This document shows positions 63,200-64,000 of a stretch of DNA of 64,000 nucleotides, piece after piece. The notes under the pieces were generated by a model, which was given only the letters and a program-made list of their open reading frames with translations, was not told the DNA's origin and did not search any database. Source of the DNA: Lichenicoccus sp965213775 (GTDB taxonomy: Bacteria; Pseudomonadota; Alphaproteobacteria; Acetobacterales; Acetobacteraceae); contig CBDCAC010000004.1 of assembly GCA_965213775.1 (NCBI GenBank), positions 992,001 to 1,056,000 of the forward strand, given 5' to 3'. The first letter of the stretch is position 1, and every line of letters starts with the position of its first letter. Made by a program: the position numbers and the translations under genes.

Positions 63200-64000
63200 A
63201 TGCTGTTGAACCGTGAGCGGGCGACGCAGGTCATGGAGAAGCATGGGCTCGACGGACTGGTAGCTGCATTTCCGGAAAACATTTATTACGTGACGGATTA
63301 TCACGGGCCTGCGCTGCTGATGGCACGCAACTACACCGTGTATGCGGTGCTGCCGCGCGATCCAGAGGCGGCCGCGGCCCTCGTGATGCCATCCACCATG
63401 GTCTATCATCTCGAGCATACCCCGACCTGGGTCCCCAATGTCGTCGGCTTCGCCACCTGGGTGACGCCGTCAACGATCGGTGCAGCACGAGACTTCGACA
63501 GCAGCCTGGAAGAGTACCAAGAGGGCGCCCCACCGCACGACCTAAAGGCGCCGCACGATCCCATGCCTTATCCAGTGCGTGAGGGCGCACAGATGAAGGC
63601 CCGGGACCAGCAGCTCATCGGCCGCTACGACCAGCACCGCGGCAAGCTCGAGCCCAGTGCCCTGTACGGGTTGAGGCGGGCGCTTTTGGACGCTGGCATC
63701 GCGCGCGGAAGACTCGGGTTCGACGATCCGCGGGTGCTGGGATGGCTCGGCGATCTGGGGATGAGTTCGGTTTCCGGCATCGACGCGCTCAATATCTTCA
63801 GGGAAATCCGCATCGTGAAGAGCGACCCGGAGATCGCCCTGCTCACGCGCGCCGGCCGCATGAGCGAGCAGGCGATCAACGACGTTATCGACGCGCTGCA
63901 GATAGGCATGCCCCTTGACGCTATCGCCGACATTCACGCCGCCTCGATGGCCCGGCAAGGCGGGCGCGCCGCCTGGATCATCGCAAACATACGTGGCTTG
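63200..64000 (+). CDS. M24 family peptidase (Xaa-Pro dipeptidase/creatinase-like), 5' part
   Basis: The frame opens at 63200 (GGAGGG five bases upstream) and is still open at the window end, giving 267 residues: the N-terminal creatinase domain (LDGLVAAFPENIYYVTDY) and the beginning of the catalytic domain (FREIRIVKSDPEIALLTRAGRMSEQAI). The metal ligands lie beyond the window. Family members cleave Xaa-Pro dipeptides or hydrolyse creatine-like amides. Codon use is GC-richer than in the 58-61 kb genes. It follows the MFS gene by 95 bases on the same strand. Confidence 0.8.
   Translation, partial: MLLNRERATQVMEKHGLDGLVAAFPENIYYVTDYHGPALLMARNYTVYAVLPRDPEAAAALVMPSTMVYHLEHTPTWVPNVVGFATWVTPSTIGAARDFDSSLEEYQEGAPPHDLKAPHDPMPYPVREGAQMKARDQQLIGRYDQHRGKLEPSALYGLRRALLDAGIARGRLGFDDPRVLGWLGDLGMSSVSGIDALNIFREIRIVKSDPEIALLTRAGRMSEQAINDVIDALQIGMPLDAIADIHAASMARQGGRAAWIIANIRGL

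Overview
The window is a 64 kb piece of a GC-rich (roughly 70%) chromosome from an alphaproteobacterium. Two TonB-dependent receptors, many Tat-type signal peptides, the order rimP-nusA-ylxR-infB-rbfA and the style of the infB and ylxR products suggest an Acetobacteraceae-like organism; this is inference, because no rRNA or other marker gene is present. Apart from the rimP-rbfA block (34.4-40.5 kb) almost everything is accessory metabolism: transporters, oxygenases, dehydrogenases and broken genes.

Layout. 0-3.2 kb: the start of a carotenoid-oxygenase-like gene, a DUF892 ferritin-like protein and a TonB receptor. 3.2-10.4 kb: a minus-strand operon (dhaK-dhaL-zinc polyol dehydrogenase-DUF2291-sugar ABC transporter) that looks like uptake, oxidation and phosphorylation of a four-carbon polyol such as erythritol or threitol. 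10.8-14.4 kb: a second TonB receptor followed by a HisC-like aminotransferase with a Tat-like leader. 14.6-16.6 kb: a four-cysteine mini-protein, an unknown gene next to a Fur-like box, and an aldo/keto reductase. 16.7-20.8 kb: a four-gene module of an outer-membrane DUF3034 protein, an exported truncated haemoglobin, a cupredoxin and a membrane GGDEF-EAL protein. 21-22.3 kb: two decayed genes.

22.4-34.2 kb is the most unusual part. A purine-type deaminase lies beside a Rieske oxygenase that is split over two polypeptides: a catalytic protein without a Rieske domain, and divergently a small acylphosphatase-like protein, a stand-alone Rieske protein and a GST-like protein in overlapping frames. 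The parts recall the NdmC/NdmD/NdmE N-demethylase. After a frame-broken LysE exporter comes a second catabolic operon (two-subunit TPP decarboxylase, GMC oxidoreductase, aldehyde dehydrogenase, intact Rieske oxygenase), divergent from a DeoR-type regulator and an MFS transporter.

40.7-54.5 kb: a PhoD-like phosphatase, an amino-acid-type ABC system with a fused binding protein/permease, a chimeric Rieske oxygenase/TonB-receptor gene, a frameshifted flavin monooxygenase, and an operon in which a flavin-dependent (LLM) monooxygenase is fused to an isopenicillin-N-synthase-like iron oxygenase and followed by an SsuABC/TauABC-type importer with two permeases.

55.0-57.7 kb holds remnants of IS481, IS5 and IS3 family elements. 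From there to about 61.7 kb base composition is visibly lower in GC, consistent with acquired DNA: a maleate isomerase/arylmalonate decarboxylase-like protein, two related VOC proteins around a LysR remnant, a PhyH-type dioxygenase, an MFS transporter and an M24 peptidase cut by the window end. No tRNA, rRNA or CRISPR array was found.
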